Shown here in pieces: positions 10,480-22,449 of a DNA stretch of 64,000 bases. Numbering within the stretch: the first letter of the stretch is position 1; the number at the start of each line of letters is the position of its first letter. The stretch is from Macrotrachela quadricornifera. Taxonomy: Eukaryota; Rotifera; Eurotatoria; Philodinida; Philodinidae. The DNA lies in NCBI GenBank assembly GCA_022393335.1, contig JAJEKB010021019.1, positions 1,671,571 to 1,735,570 on the forward strand, in the 5' to 3' direction. The position numbers and the translations under genes are program-made. The notes beneath the pieces are model-generated. The model did not search any database. It was not told the DNA's origin and saw only the letters and a list, made by a program, of their open reading frames with translations.

Positions 10480-11223
10480 CAATTTCCATTCTTGGTTTGA
10501 AATTTACTCAAATTGAACAGATCTATAATCTGTCTTTGTTAGAGACAACATACAATTCATTGACGATTAAAATAGATAGCATATTCGAAATCAGCGCAAA
10601 AAATTACATTATAACAAATATCTTTTGACACAAAAATGTTTTCATGAAAAACTCATTGTAACTCTCGATTAGCCAGTCTATTATTCTTCTTTTCTTTATT
10701 AAAAGTATCCTTCCTATGTATGAGACTAAGTTTGATTAATTTCAATAAATTTTATGCCAACTCCAACTAAAACAGACCATAGATCTATCGAATTCGAGTA
10801 AATTTCAGCTAATTTCATACCTATTAGAATATATAATTATCTTTCCAAGTACGAAAATTTACGGTAATATTATGTTGTAAGCACTGAGTACAATTATTTT
10901 TTACAAGAATTGAATTTTTAATAAAACAGTAAAATATTGTTGATAAAATTTTCTCTTGAAAAATTCATTCTTACAAACATCTGAAAATACTATCTGACCT
11001 AATCTGGTATGCTCTTTCAAATGAAATCACTCTCAATTTGCCTTATCTATATAAGCATACTTTCTGAAAATCGTATGTAATAACAAGCAGAAATTATTAG
11101 ACGATGAAGTACTTGTATTACCATCAGAAAATAGTCAATAGTATCTTTGATAAAACAACTATTTTCTGACTCTTATTACTCTATAGAAAATCAAAATTTT
11201 CGGAAATGTAGTACACTACAAAG
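10480..11223. other. Gene-free stretch
   Basis: AT-rich sequence with no gene or clear repeat seen. Confidence 0.45.
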
Positions 11224-11225
11224 TA

Positions 11226-11622
11226 TAGTGGATAGCAAAACGTTACAACACTTTATTATTGAAGTTTTTCCGACAAATGCAAGTACCTAAGCCAATTCCA
11301 AATAGTGATTTCGATATGTATATTTTATCAAAAATATTAAAAGTCTATTGAAAGAACCTCTCATTTTGCTCAGAATTTTCTGCTCTTCTAGATGAGTTTA
11401 TTGAAGAATGTTTATTGTCAAAATGTTCTACGACTTGAAATTTCGCTGAAATAGTTTTGTAAAAATCTTTCTTCACAAAGTTTCTTTACGAAATTTAGTA
11501 CATATTCGATTGGATAGAGAACTTCAGAAACTGTCAAAATCACTATTTGGGCTTCACCTATGTACTTGTCTTTGTCGGAAAAACTTTAAAAATAAAATGT
11601 CTGAAACTTGTGCTATTCACTG
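11226..11622. mobile_element. Tc1/mariner-type MITE with TA flanks
   Basis: Positions 11226-11320 and about 11530-11622 are imperfect reverse complements, with ends TAGTGGATAGC / CAGTGAATAGC and a conserved inner block AAGTTTTTCCGACAAA. TA dinucleotides flank both ends (11224-11225, 11623-11624), as expected for Tc1/mariner insertion. The 200-bp centre is non-coding. Confidence 0.75.
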
Positions 11623-12172
11623 TACTCTAAATATGACTGACCTCTATAACGGCTCATTCGTTCACGTTGCAATTCTCAATTAACGCTAGAACTGGTCATG
11701 ACTTATGTGCACTTACTCCTACATTACCTTACGCGACTGATCTCCTGTCAGAATATAGTAACCCATATCTTTCTGTGTGTGTCTCCGTATACAGTTACAT
11801 TTTAGATGATCGTATAATATTGAATCATACGCCAAGAAATATAATCGTATACAAAGGCATACAGAATAAAACGAAAATCATCGATAAGCTTTGTTTGCCC
11901 ATAAATGATACTATTTTTGCGCATACAATGTCGGATATATATTGGCCAAGAGTGTTTCAAAGTGAAAAAAATGGAGGAGGGAGCAGAACGAGAATTTTTC
12001 AAACATCCTAAAAATATTGTAAATTCGAAAAAAAAACCAAAACTTCTGAAGATTGAGTGAGAGTTCACCTCCAACGCTTTCGATTGGGGCACATCCAATA
12101 TTGACAATAGCTTGATGATATTTGGAAGAAATTGGATATGATGAAATGTGATAGTAACAAACAGGACGTCCT

Positions 12173-12271
12173 GCCCATATAAAAAGAATTAGTCAAATAT
12201 TCCGATTAAAATTGATTAAAAAAATATCAATTTTAATCTGATTATTTGAGTCATTTTTCTTTTACATGGGC
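12173..12271. repeat. Near-perfect 99-bp palindrome
   Basis: The sequence folds on itself from GCCCAT...AAAAAGAA on the left to TTCTTTTACATGGGC on the right, with CCGATTAAAATTGAT/ATCAATTTTAATCTG at the centre and a loop of about 9 nt. It is a tiny foldback MITE or hairpin. No target duplication is evident. Confidence 0.75.
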
Positions 12272-12525
12272 ATTGATCAAAATGCAGAAAGATTATACAA
12301 TCTGCTCAATACATGCATGCTGTTATCTGCAGAACACCAGAAGATGACAATTTTTCGGTAGGAAAAAACAAGCCTTTTAGATAGTTCGAGATTTCATAAA
12401 AAATCTTGTATAGAACTCAATAATTGTCATCTATATGACTCTGAATAGAAAACGTGATATTGCTTCTTATGATTATTAATTATATATATATATACAAGTA
12501 ATAAAAAAAAAGATGTGTATCATAT

Positions 12526-13554
12526 TTAAACAGTACGTGATAACATTTCTTCCTCTTCAGTTGGTTGTTCAGCAGGTCTTTCTTGAGGAGTTTCATTCGG
12601 TGGCATCAACAAAAGCATTAGACTATCTCGAATAAAAAGCCATCCACCATGAATAACAAGTATATCACTAATAAACTTCTGTGTACGTATATTTAATAAA
12701 TATAAACCAATACTATTTAGAATATTACTGACAATGAAAAACAACGCACCGGGAAACATTGTAAAAGCTTTTATCCAATTTTCTATATTGGAAAGACTTA
12801 ATAATTTCTTTCTTTTTTGCCAATTGACATGTAATCCATCTCTGTCAGTATTAAAATCAGCGAGTGGTTCTTCTGTAAGTTTAAGATGTCGTTGCCAGAG
12901 ATGATTGATAATTCCTGTACCTATTCCTGATAAACAACCAGCGAAATAACGTGTTACTCCATGAACTAAAAGAAAATGATGTTCAAATTCTTGATTAGTG
13001 AGCGATGGCATAGTCATGTTTTGTTGCTGATGTTCGATATTAAACGATTTTTTAAATTGTACATAATTGCTGAATAAATAACTCTGACTGAGATAACAGA
13101 TTGTAAATGTCTCCCACATAAAATTGAGAACTAATCCGTTGGATGCGTGTTCATAGAAGAAACGTTTTAAACCTTGTCGCCAGCTTTCTCTCGTAGATAG
13201 TCGTCGATTTTTCATTTGTGCTCTAGCAGTATAAAATCCACCAAATAGATCCGTACTGATCGACAAACCCGTTTGTGATGCATGAGTATGGAGATAACCA
13301 GCTAGTAATTGACTGAAACCCGTAACGATGACTGTTATCAATGATTTTGAACCGAAAAGAATTGCAGTCACTGTAAAGAATAGTGGAACGGCAGCAAATG
13401 ACATAGTATAGGCAATAAAACCCATCACCATTCCCGCAACAACTGTCTGAAAGATAGTTAAATCTCTCCTGGAGACATCATTGGGATTGTTCATTGTATC
13501 AAATATTGACGAATTTTTCTTTGACTTTGTGGTGTGATTGGAAAAATGAAACAA
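12526..13554 (-). CDS. Multi-pass membrane protein, unknown family
   Basis: Single-exon frame of 342 aa. Hydrophobic segments at about residues 34-53, 56-80, 139-158, 200-217, 263-287 and 297-317 predict five or six membrane helices. Several arginines and histidines lie in the loop at 112-138, and residues 320-342 are an acidic, proline-rich tail (PTEEEEMLSRTV) that would be cytosolic. Codon use is less AT-extreme than the F-box gene. A second in-frame Met at residue 21 gives an alternative start after a basic, Ser-rich leader. I do not recognise the family; a transporter or organelle membrane protein is possible. It is transcribed away from the NCS gene and separated from other genes by more than 2 kb. 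Confidence 0.7.
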   Translation of the reverse strand: MFHFSNHTTKSKKNSSIFDTMNNPNDVSRRDLTIFQTVVAGMVMGFIAYTMSFAAVPLFFTVTAILFGSKSLITVIVTGFSQLLAGYLHTHASQTGLSISTDLFGGFYTARAQMKNRRLSTRESWRQGLKRFFYEHASNGLVLNFMWETFTICYLSQSYLFSNYVQFKKSFNIEHQQQNMTMPSLTNQEFEHHFLLVHGVTRYFAGCLSGIGTGIINHLWQRHLKLTEEPLADFNTDRDGLHVNWQKRKKLLSLSNIENWIKAFTMFPGALFFIVSNILNSIGLYLLNIRTQKFISDILVIHGGWLFIRDSLMLLLMPPNETPQERPAEQPTEEEEMLSRTV

Positions 13555-16500
13555 TAGAAAATATCAAATAGTCAAGTAAAACATGATTGATATTTCATCT
13601 GGTTTACATATGAGTATTTCAAAGAGATGATCTTTCCAAGTGAATGAATATTATATCTGGCTTGCGATTACGAATTCTTATATGATTGAGTATTTTTAAA
13701 AAGAAAGGATCCTTTATAGAAAATAGGAAAAATATAGGTACGTATATTTTCTTCTCAAAAGTCTAGTTTTTCCATCAGCAATATACCAGTTACTTATCTC
13801 ATGCTTGTATTATCTTAACTATTTCTCTACTATATAAACATAAATTATACCTAAGACAAAATTTTTACGATGACGTCACATTTATCCTGCTCAACATGCA
13901 ATATTTTTGAGAAAATAGTATCGCATATGAACTATTATTAAAAGTCAATTATTGTTTACTAGTATTTCATAAATGGATTATTGAAATTTAAAATATGATC
14001 TTTTCATAATGCTATTATAGCGAACCTAATGAAATACTATTTTGAGAATAACTTCATGTAGATAAAAGGAAAAAAAATCTCTTCTGTTTTCCACAGAAAG
14101 ATTATACACGATAGTTAAAATAACATTTGAGAACAGATGTTGGAGCTCCATAGTAAGATAAATAGTAATTTCGAATTCTAATGTGAATACTTATGTCTGA
14201 AGTATCGGATTATATAGAAAAATCGATATACAAATAATCAGATGTACTTACGATGAGAATTAACACTGATATATATTGAAATTGTTTTTATGTATCTTAG
14301 AAGCAAGTTATCTTACCTATTTATATCCAATGAAATCTGTTGGCTTTTTCCAAGTTATGTTTGTTTACATGAATCAATCAATCGTACTATTTCATACATG
14401 TCATAATGAGTAAGACAAAAACAAACGCATATATATGTATACAATATAGTCTTTTTACTAGATTTTTTCCCCTGAATATGGGCCGATATTTTGGATTAAG
14501 CGCCTGCTTTGACCCTTTTGCGTCGTTCCTAGACATTTTATAGTTTCCTCATATAATATAAATAAAATAGGAGAAGTAGTCGAAATATAGGACAAATTAA
14601 AGGATTTTCTAAAAATATAGGTTTTATAGGAAATATAGATCGAATCGAAACCCAGTAAATATCAGATAGCGTTGGTATTTATACGAATAATAATGAATTT
14701 TTCCAACATAACTTTGTATTCGACAACCAACTAAGTTGTCACTTTCAATTAAATCAAACTATCGATAAGTTGCGTCACTTTTTTTTCGTTCTTCCTATTT
14801 ATACTTTCTTTTCGCTCAAACGTCAAATACGTAGGCGAGGAAATTCATTACCTAGGTTGGCTTTTCCCCCCATTTTCCAACTCATTACTAATGACTTCTA
14901 ATTCAACCTCAGATTTTCAAAAAGATGAAAAAATCCAACTTTAATCATCAAATTATCATGTGTTGAAATCTGACCTTAATAATGTATTCATATAACACTG
15001 AAATAAAGATTTCGATTCTCATTCAAATCATGATTTTAATGTATGTATTGGTTTGAGTTATTAAATTAACGAAAATCAGATCATTCCTACATTAAACTTG
15101 CATTTCATTAACTCATAACCATCATCTACTCACCGTTCACTTCCGACCGCTGAATCAGACAAGTTCTTTTGGATGAGGCTTCAGCCATTGAAATGTTTTC
15201 ACCATTTGAGCTCTCGATCAACCAGAAAATTACACGATTGTGCTCTTGTCCAATCAGGTTTTCGAAACTGGAGCTTCAGTAAAGCAGATGTTCATGCCAT
15301 CGTACCAATGGGATTACACCAAACATATGTATCTTGAAGTTATTTTTCGCTATTTTGAACTACTTCAAAATTTCTTGATATAACAATAAACACATTATTT
15401 ATATACTGAACTATAATTCTTTTGGAATGTAACAGTGCATGCTTTTTATTTTGATTCTATTGTGAATCTAATATATCAATATTGCAACCACCGAATCGAG
15501 TGATACTTATAAGATGGTTATGCCGTGACAATAAATATCAAAATTTGTAGTATTCAAATTAGCTAAAATTTCCAGTAGAAATGATAGTTTTATAGAACGC
15601 TATGAAACAATCTAGAAGATTCCTGAGTAATCGAAACACTTTTTTATTTGTCACTAGGAAGTTTAATCATTCACTATTGTCTCTTCTCCTTGTTACACAA
15701 AGTATTGAATGAATTTTGACTTTGGATCCTTAATGCTAAGATTTGTAACGATGAGTCTCTGTTAGGAAGGAAGAGCAGAAAAAACCTCGAAATAAAAGTT
15801 ACATTTATATTTTAATATCTGAGTTGCAGTTTTCAAAAAAAAATGTACAAAATCTTTATATTGCATACTTAAAAGTACGTGTGCTATTCGCTCAGAGTAC
15901 TTAGTACCTGTATAAGCCGCAGCCTTACAGACATGGGTAAGAACGATTCCTGTGATCTCCAATGATTATCCGACCACTATGTTAACAGATTACAGATAAT
16001 TTACTCTAATAATTGAAGATTTTTCTTGTGACTCTTCGAAACGTTTATGAACACACATTGTATTTAACACTCAATGCGTATTTCTTTCGAAGCCATTTGT
16101 CGTATTACTCTTGATCAGTCGATAGTAGTTCTATGAATGTGTTCATAAATATAAATATTATCATGTCTGATAATAAAATAAGCTTGGTTCTGATATTTTT
16201 TCAGCTACAAGATTAAGAAAGACGAGTCAAAACTCTAAAATCTGGATCGGAGAAAATGTACACTATCTTTTAGCAAGAGATTCCAGCTTGAATAATAAAA
16301 GCAATATACAATATTCATCCTATTTGAAGGAAGCAAATCTTTGTAAATCATCTGCTTTTCAGCGTTTCATTCTAAAAGAGCAGTACCACTGCAAATATTT
16401 GAATTAGATTCCTTTGTAAGTTTCAATCATTTCTGTTTCTGTATTTTCACTAATAGTTCATGAATTTCCTTTTATTGATATCTATGTCTCTTTAAAAAAG

Positions 16501-16869
16501 ATTGTTTCAAATTATTGCTTGAAAATGAAGAAAGAATGTGGATATATTTTGTTTGATTTTGTGATGCATTACTCGAGAGAGAAGACCATGGCAACTCTAG
16601 CATACTTTTTTCTTCGTCTCTTTTATTCAATTTGTTATTAACCAAATGTTCGAGTAGCGCTGCTTGTCTTGACAACTACACGTTTGAATGTACTCTTCAA
16701 AAACATAGAAAGAAACTGCGTAGATAATTTAACATAAAAGGATTTGTTTGTTTACTCTACATCGTTGCCTATTCTCACTGTTATATTATTCATTTTCTCA
16801 CCGTCTATTATAAGACCATAGCAAGAATTTGTATATTTTCTATTTGGCTTTTGCATTGTCTCATATATA
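13555..16869. other. 3.3-kb gene-free stretch
   Basis: No convincing coding frame; open frames such as 15762-15962 show no domain or codon pattern. A small inverted repeat (TTTATGAACACACATT / AATGTGTTCATAAATA) lies between about 16046 and 16150. Otherwise nothing recognised. Confidence 0.45.
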
Positions 16870-17428
16870 CAAGGTGTTCCATAAATAACATGGCAATAAA
16901 ATCCCAAATATGGACGTTTTGGTTCAATGAAATGAGCTGATTTTTTGGTAAATGATAAAACTTTATTCAAAGTCTTTTATATATGAATAATATAAACAAA
17001 TACTTCTGTTACATATTACTGTTAACCTCATCAAATTAATTTTTTTCTATCATCAAGTAAGAAAAAAGGAATTAAAACAAGATTTATGAATGATATAAAT
17101 CTGTAAATTCGTGTTCGAAAAAGATATATTGTAGTCATTAGTTTTTAAAATAATTAGTTGGACGAGTTTATTTTTACGCATTAATGTAGTGTTATTTATA
17201 AACCTTCTTTTGATTTCTCATTTCCATTCTCTTAAGTGACAACTAAAGTTTATCTATAGAATACTTCATATGTATTTTTTCTTAATTAACAACAGAAAAG
17301 TTTGTTTATATTATTCGTATGAAAAAGACATTTTGAATAAAGTTTAGCATTGATAAAAAAAATCAACTCATTTCATTAAACCATAATGAAAGTTTTTTAT
17401 TGTCATGCTATTTATGGGATGTTCTGCA
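16870..17428. mobile_element. Mariner-like MITE, about 560 bp, TIRs near 105 bp
   Basis: The left end (CAAGGTGTTCCATAAATAACATG) and the inverse of the right end (CAGAACATCCCATAAATAGCATG) match imperfectly, and the match continues inward to TCATTTCATT and CTTTATTCAAA. The left terminus is preceded by TATATA. TIRs of the type RGGTGTTCCAT are common in IS630/Tc1/mariner relatives. The centre is AT-rich and non-coding. The element ends about 180 bp before the NCS start codon, so it could form part of that promoter. Confidence 0.7.
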
Positions 17429-17606
17429 CAGATATCATCTGTCTCTTATAAGACAGTTACTATTGAATTTAACCTGTGTAAGAGAACGACAGCATCTATA
17501 TAGACATACTATAAAATGCATAGCAGACAAACATAATTTGTTCGATTTAAATGTGTCTTTCAGATTGTTATATTCGTCATTAGCAACTACTCAAATCATC
17601 AAAATC

Positions 17607-18577
17607 ATGGGCAACGGCGTATCCACAAAGAAAAACACATCAGGAGAACTTACAGAAAAAGGTTTGTTGTTTTGTTGTCTAAATGCAGTTTATTTCATTA
17701 AGATTATTCCCTTCTTAGAAATTGCCGTTCTTACATCTGCTACGAAAAAAAGCGAGCAAGGTAAGCATCAGTTTAATAATAATACGAAACGAATCTCTCT
17801 TCATTGTCTTTTCTAGAAATTCAAGCACTATATGCTGTGAGAATTCAAATGTTCCTTTGTTATCTATCAATAAATTGTATTTCTTCCTTTCTAGGAATTC
17901 AAAAAAGAGTGTCCGACAGGCAAGGTAGATAAAAAGGGCTTCGCCAAATTTTACAAGGAAGCTATGAGTACAGAAGATAAAGATGAAAGTCTTTGCGAGT
18001 ATGTCAATAGATTTGTTTACGTAGCTTTATAATTTTGAATGTCTTTTGAGTAATACATTTGCTGTATTTGACACCAATCATGATGGTACAATTGATTTCA
18101 GTGAATTTATATTAGCAGTTGCTGCCTCAGAAAAAGGAGAATTCTTTACTGGACTTGATTTTGCATTTGAATTGTGAGTTTACCTTTAAGTACTAGTATT
18201 GTTCATCTTTCTGATATGTTTAGAATGGATACATCAGGCGATGGAAATCTATCTTACAAAGAATTACTTGCGTTCTTGACGTCTGCAGTAAGATTTTTTA
18301 CTATCTTCTCTTTTTCTTTTGTTCTCGCATCGGATGAAATATTCATATTCTTCTTAAGAAAAAATTAGCTGAAGGTAATAATCCATCAGATGCTGATCCA
18401 AAGGTGATTGCCTCGGCCATCTTTAAATTGCTTGGTGCTGATGAAGGAAACAAAATAAGTAAACAACAATTTATCGATGGGTATGCATAGATAAATGATT
18501 GTCTTTTTTGCATAATAACAATCTTGTTTAGATGCAAAGCGAGCCCGGAACTCAATCAGATGTTCTCACAACAATGA
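17607..18577 (+). CDS. Neuronal calcium sensor / recoverin-family EF-hand protein, 8 exons
   Basis: Joined exons 17607-17661, 17719-17760, 17817-17836, 17895-17998, 18051-18173, 18224-18287, 18359-18480 and 18532-18577 give 191 aa in phase with GT-AG introns of about 50-70 bp. The start MGNGVS fits N-myristoylation. Residues 45-48 are CPTG, the signature that disables EF-hand 1 in this family. EF2 (DTNHDGTIDFSE, 81-92) and EF3 (DTSGDGNLSYKE, 117-128) look able to bind calcium. EF4 (about 163-174) has lost its acidic ligands. Exon 3 is only 20 nt but restores the phase and the conserved EIQALY segment. AATAAA lies at 18633. The protein should be a membrane-linked calcium switch that controls kinases, channels or receptors. 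It is convergent with the FAD oxidase gene. Confidence 0.9.
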
Positions 18578-18854
18578 GCCGGTTCTCCGCATCGCCAATA
18601 GAACTTTAGTGTTTCATTCCTTTCTTTTTAACAATAAATTGCTACCAGTATTTCCTGTTGAGTGAAATATTCTCGTTGAAAAAAATGATTTAGCGATTTT
18701 TTGGTTTAGAGCAAGATGGATTAAATAAAATAATAATTGAATATTTAAATCCACTAAAAAATTCTATAGTTTTTTTAGTTAGACTAACAAATTATGAAAC
18801 AAAAAAAGAAAGTGCCGGTTAAAACAATTTGACAAAGCAATATAATTGTTTTTA

Positions 18855-21053
18855 TTAAATTTTGAATCCTCCGGTTAGATACATGACATTTTCCGGATCC
18901 CATGTTTGTCGAATGCTTTTCAATCGTGCTATATTGTTGCCATAGATCTCCGATAATGGAGTACTTGCAAGAGCCATATTGGGATAACGAATCTGTTTTG
19001 TTCCACCAACATCTTGTCCATCATCAAGTGCTGCTTGTAAAAGAGCATCTGCCGCTGATTTTATTTCTTTTATAAAGAAATCATCATTCAAAGGAAGTTG
19101 CCAACCAAATTGAATGCGAGTAGGAAAAAGTGGAGTAGACGATGCAATATGAGGATATGCTCCATCTTGTGACTTGTCGAAATATGTAGATAAAGATGGT
19201 TCAATGGCGAAATTAATAAATGTACAGAACATTGGATGTAACATATTAGTATAATATATAAATTGTTGTTTCATTTTTTGCATGAATCCAATGGTTAGAT
19301 TTGTGATTGATACTGTATGCAGGCGTCCACTAGAATAAAGTAAAATAAAAGAAAACTTAATTTCTATAAAAAGGTATATTTTAGGTATCGATCTATTTGC
19401 TGATTTTTGTGAGATAGAAAAATTTTCTTTAAGAAGACTTTTGATAATGAAAGGTGCATAACCTACCGCATATTTGCAGAATCAGAAACGATAGTAGCTG
19501 ATGCTTCAATGTTAGAAGCGTATGAACGAGTTTCAAGCGTACCATTATGAGGAATATCTGTAAATTGTTTGAAGATATTTTCTGGAGCTATTGGATGATC
19601 ATAGAAGATTGCTATGTAGAAATATATCGTATCTATCATACCAATAAAACCACCCTCAATTTGAGCTTTAGGATCTGTATTTGTATCTTGAAAGTTAACA
19701 ATAGCACTCAATATGTCATCAAATTGAAGAGTATCATATAAAAAAACACCACCATAAGTTTCAATTTGTGGTAATGCACGCATATTGAAATTGGTTACAA
19801 TACCAAAATTGTTTAAACCACCTTTAAGACCAAAAAAAATATCAGGATAAGATTCATTATTCACGTATACAATTGTACCATTTGGCGTAATGAGCTAAAC
19901 TAATACATAGAGTTGAAAAAAAAAATTTCTAAATATAAAACTATTTTTATTACAAAAGGTTGGATCATATATGATCAAGTCTTTTTGAAATCTATAGTTA
20001 TGTGTCACAATAAAACATATTATAATGAATAATGAATTCTTACCTCATATTCAAACACATTATCAATAGTAAGACCATATTGATTAGATTTCCATCCATA
20101 ACCACCACCAAGTGCTACTCCACCAACACCAATACCAACTGTTCGACCACCAACAACACTAACATTGTATGGTTCTAATGTTTTGTAAACTTCGTTCCAT
20201 ACAGCTCCTGATCCTACATCAACAGTCTGATTGTTTGGATGGTAGGTAATCTTGGAAAAGCGTTGCATAGTAATGTGAACGCCCGTTGTCGAACTGAATC
20301 CAGGATTTGAACTATGTCCACCTCCTTTGATAGCAAAAGGAACGCGAGTTTCTCGGATAATTTTTATCTAAATTTTAATATGATATCATTGTTTTTTATA
20401 TTGATGACTAGAAATATTTAATTTGCTTACAATAACAGCTACGTCAGCAGTAGTCGACGGTTCAACACTACAAACTGCGAGTGCAACTGCGCTTAAACTA
20501 TAATGACTGATACCATCAAAGTATCTTGGATCAGGTGCATAGAATACTTGCGAATCAATACTAATATCATTTTCGATTCTTTTACAAGTATCTAAAACTT
20601 TGCTCTTGCTAATTTCTCCTATAAATAATTATGTTTTTTTTTTATATAATATGATTGAATAATTGTTAAATCATAGGAATAAAACTTGATTAATTTACAT
20701 CATTTAGCAGATAATGTAGTTTATATTAACGACATTCTGCTATTGATAATGATAGTTTTTGAAACGCAGATTTTTTCATGATTCAGAGGTTAAACATGGT
20801 TTGATGTTAATTAAGAACGAAATTACTCACCAAAACAATCATCGACTGCCCCAACGATATGATCACATGTTTCATCTTTATACGTTTGAGTTATACTTAT
20901 CGATGGAATGTCTAGAACTGTGTTCGTAGTTGATAATAGTGGTAGGAATCCAATGTAAACGATCCATATACTCCTCACAACAAAAATTTGACTAAAATAT
21001 TCTTCTCATTTACATGATAGTAACAGATATATACCAACTTACCTTTCAAACAT
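18855..21053 (-). CDS. Secreted FAD-linked oxidase (FAD_binding_4 plus BBE domain), 6 exons
   Basis: Exons in coding order are 21053-21043, 20991-20831, 20618-20431, 20367-20044, 19894-19467 and 19329-18855, giving 528 aa with all phases consistent. The first exon is 11 nt. Residues about 8-28 are a signal peptide. KGGGHSSN places the flavin-linking His at 138. VVGGRTVGIGVGGVALGGG (191-209) is the flavin pyrophosphate loop; it lacks the Cys of bicovalent BBE enzymes and resembles the VVGGR form common in fungi. The C-terminus (TWDPENVM...GGFKI) is a BBE domain. Such enzymes oxidise sugars, alcohols or alkaloids with oxygen. Substrate unknown. The AATAAA overlaps the stop codon. The family is rare in animals, so horizontal origin is plausible, but the introns show it is well established. 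Confidence 0.9.
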
Positions 21054-22449
21054 ATTTACATGTATAAACGTTATATTTGATTTTTAACACAAAAGTAATA
21101 CTGATGCATATATACATAGAAAAAGAAACGATTACATTAAGGTTTAGTCAGTCAAAATTATACTCTTCACATGTTCTGTTCTTTCTCCATATGTCTATTA
21201 TCAGCGATGTTGATATGTGTTAGGTGATATATATGAGAGAAAGAGAAAGAAAGAAAGTTAAAATGCCGAAGAGGACAACGTTTAAAAAATTATTGAACAT
21301 AAAAAATAACCACGAAGCATGTCGAAACTAAATGTGCATCGAAATTCGAGCAGACAATATTTTTCAGAACGAGAAAAATTCTTCTATTTCTAGAAAAAAA
21401 TCATTTATTCACTCTTCAATGCCCTCTTAAAACTGCAGTAGTCATTACTTGAATTCATTGATTGTACAAGAAATGAATGGTTCATAGAAGAGAAATCCTT
21501 CTATTACCTTCATCTTTACAAGGAGAAATCTAAAAGAGAAAAAGAAATGTTTATGACATAGTTGTTTCATATAATAGAGATTTTATGAGATGTGAACTGA
21601 TCACTACTGTCAGAAATATGACGGTCTTTGAGATCCAATGAGTATCACCATGTAATAGTCCTTGAGGACCTAAGGTACCTCAATATAACAGTTCTTGACA
21701 TCCTGTGGGTGCTTTCATATAATATTCCTTGAAGGCCCAAGGACATCTCTATATAGTAGCCCTTAACCCCTTGACGACGACTATTTTTGAACGACAATCT
21801 TTTGTCTTTTCAAAAATGTCTGAGAAACAAATTTTATTGTTATATGGAAGCAAATTTAAAATATTCTAGAATATGATAATCTTCAAAGTGAGCAATTATA
21901 CACAGTGCAACGTCACATACATTATACTGAAAACATCTATAGGTACAGTTTTTCATTTGTCTGTCTTCATGGCTAACAACTACATGATGCTTCTATTGGA
22001 GACAGTAGAAATGGACAGTAATGTGTAATGAGAGCATGAGATTGTCTCGAATAGCCGGACGACCGATTAGACCTTTGAACTGATCATATCTTTCAATCAA
22101 TTCGAAAATCGCCAAATCGAATAGTCTTATCATGCTTCAGTTTGATAAGTATATGAGTGTTCAGCACTGATAAATCCATCCGGTGAAAGATAATTTTTTT
22201 TATACCATTTGATGGTTTTTCGTACACATTCTTGTTTTGTGAGAATATATGTTGAAAGGAATAAGTTGCTGCTTGTTTGAAATCGATAATTTTATTTATA
22301 TGACAGGACGCATGAAAGAGAACATAAATACACACATAGTTATACAAGATGATGATATGATATTGTTATCAAAATAAGAGAAAAAGAGGAGTCTTTTCAA
22401 CGTAGTCTAAATAATATTATAACGACGATAATAAATGCCAAAGTTCAAC
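21054..22449. other. Gene-free stretch upstream of the oxidase
   Basis: Contains the oxidase 5' region, a purine-rich GAAAGAAAGAAAG run near 21235-21257 and the 34-bp tandem repeat listed separately. No gene seen. Confidence 0.45.
21623..21764. repeat. Short tandem repeat, 33-34-bp unit, about four copies
   Basis: Units begin GGTCTTTGAGATCC, AGTCCTTGAGGACC, AGTTCTTGACATCC and ATTCCTTGAAGGCC, and end in ATATAAT-like sequence. The copies are considerably diverged. The unit contains a small CTTGAGGACC-type dyad. Confidence 0.6.

Noticed and set aside
11667..12107. Overlapping frames of 114 aa (+) and 101 aa (-)
   Set aside because: No domain, signal or codon pattern on either strand; each is the mirror of the other.
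17400..17816. 138-aa frame spanning the start of the calcium-sensor gene
   Set aside because: It reads through the first introns; the spliced model gives a full family match instead.
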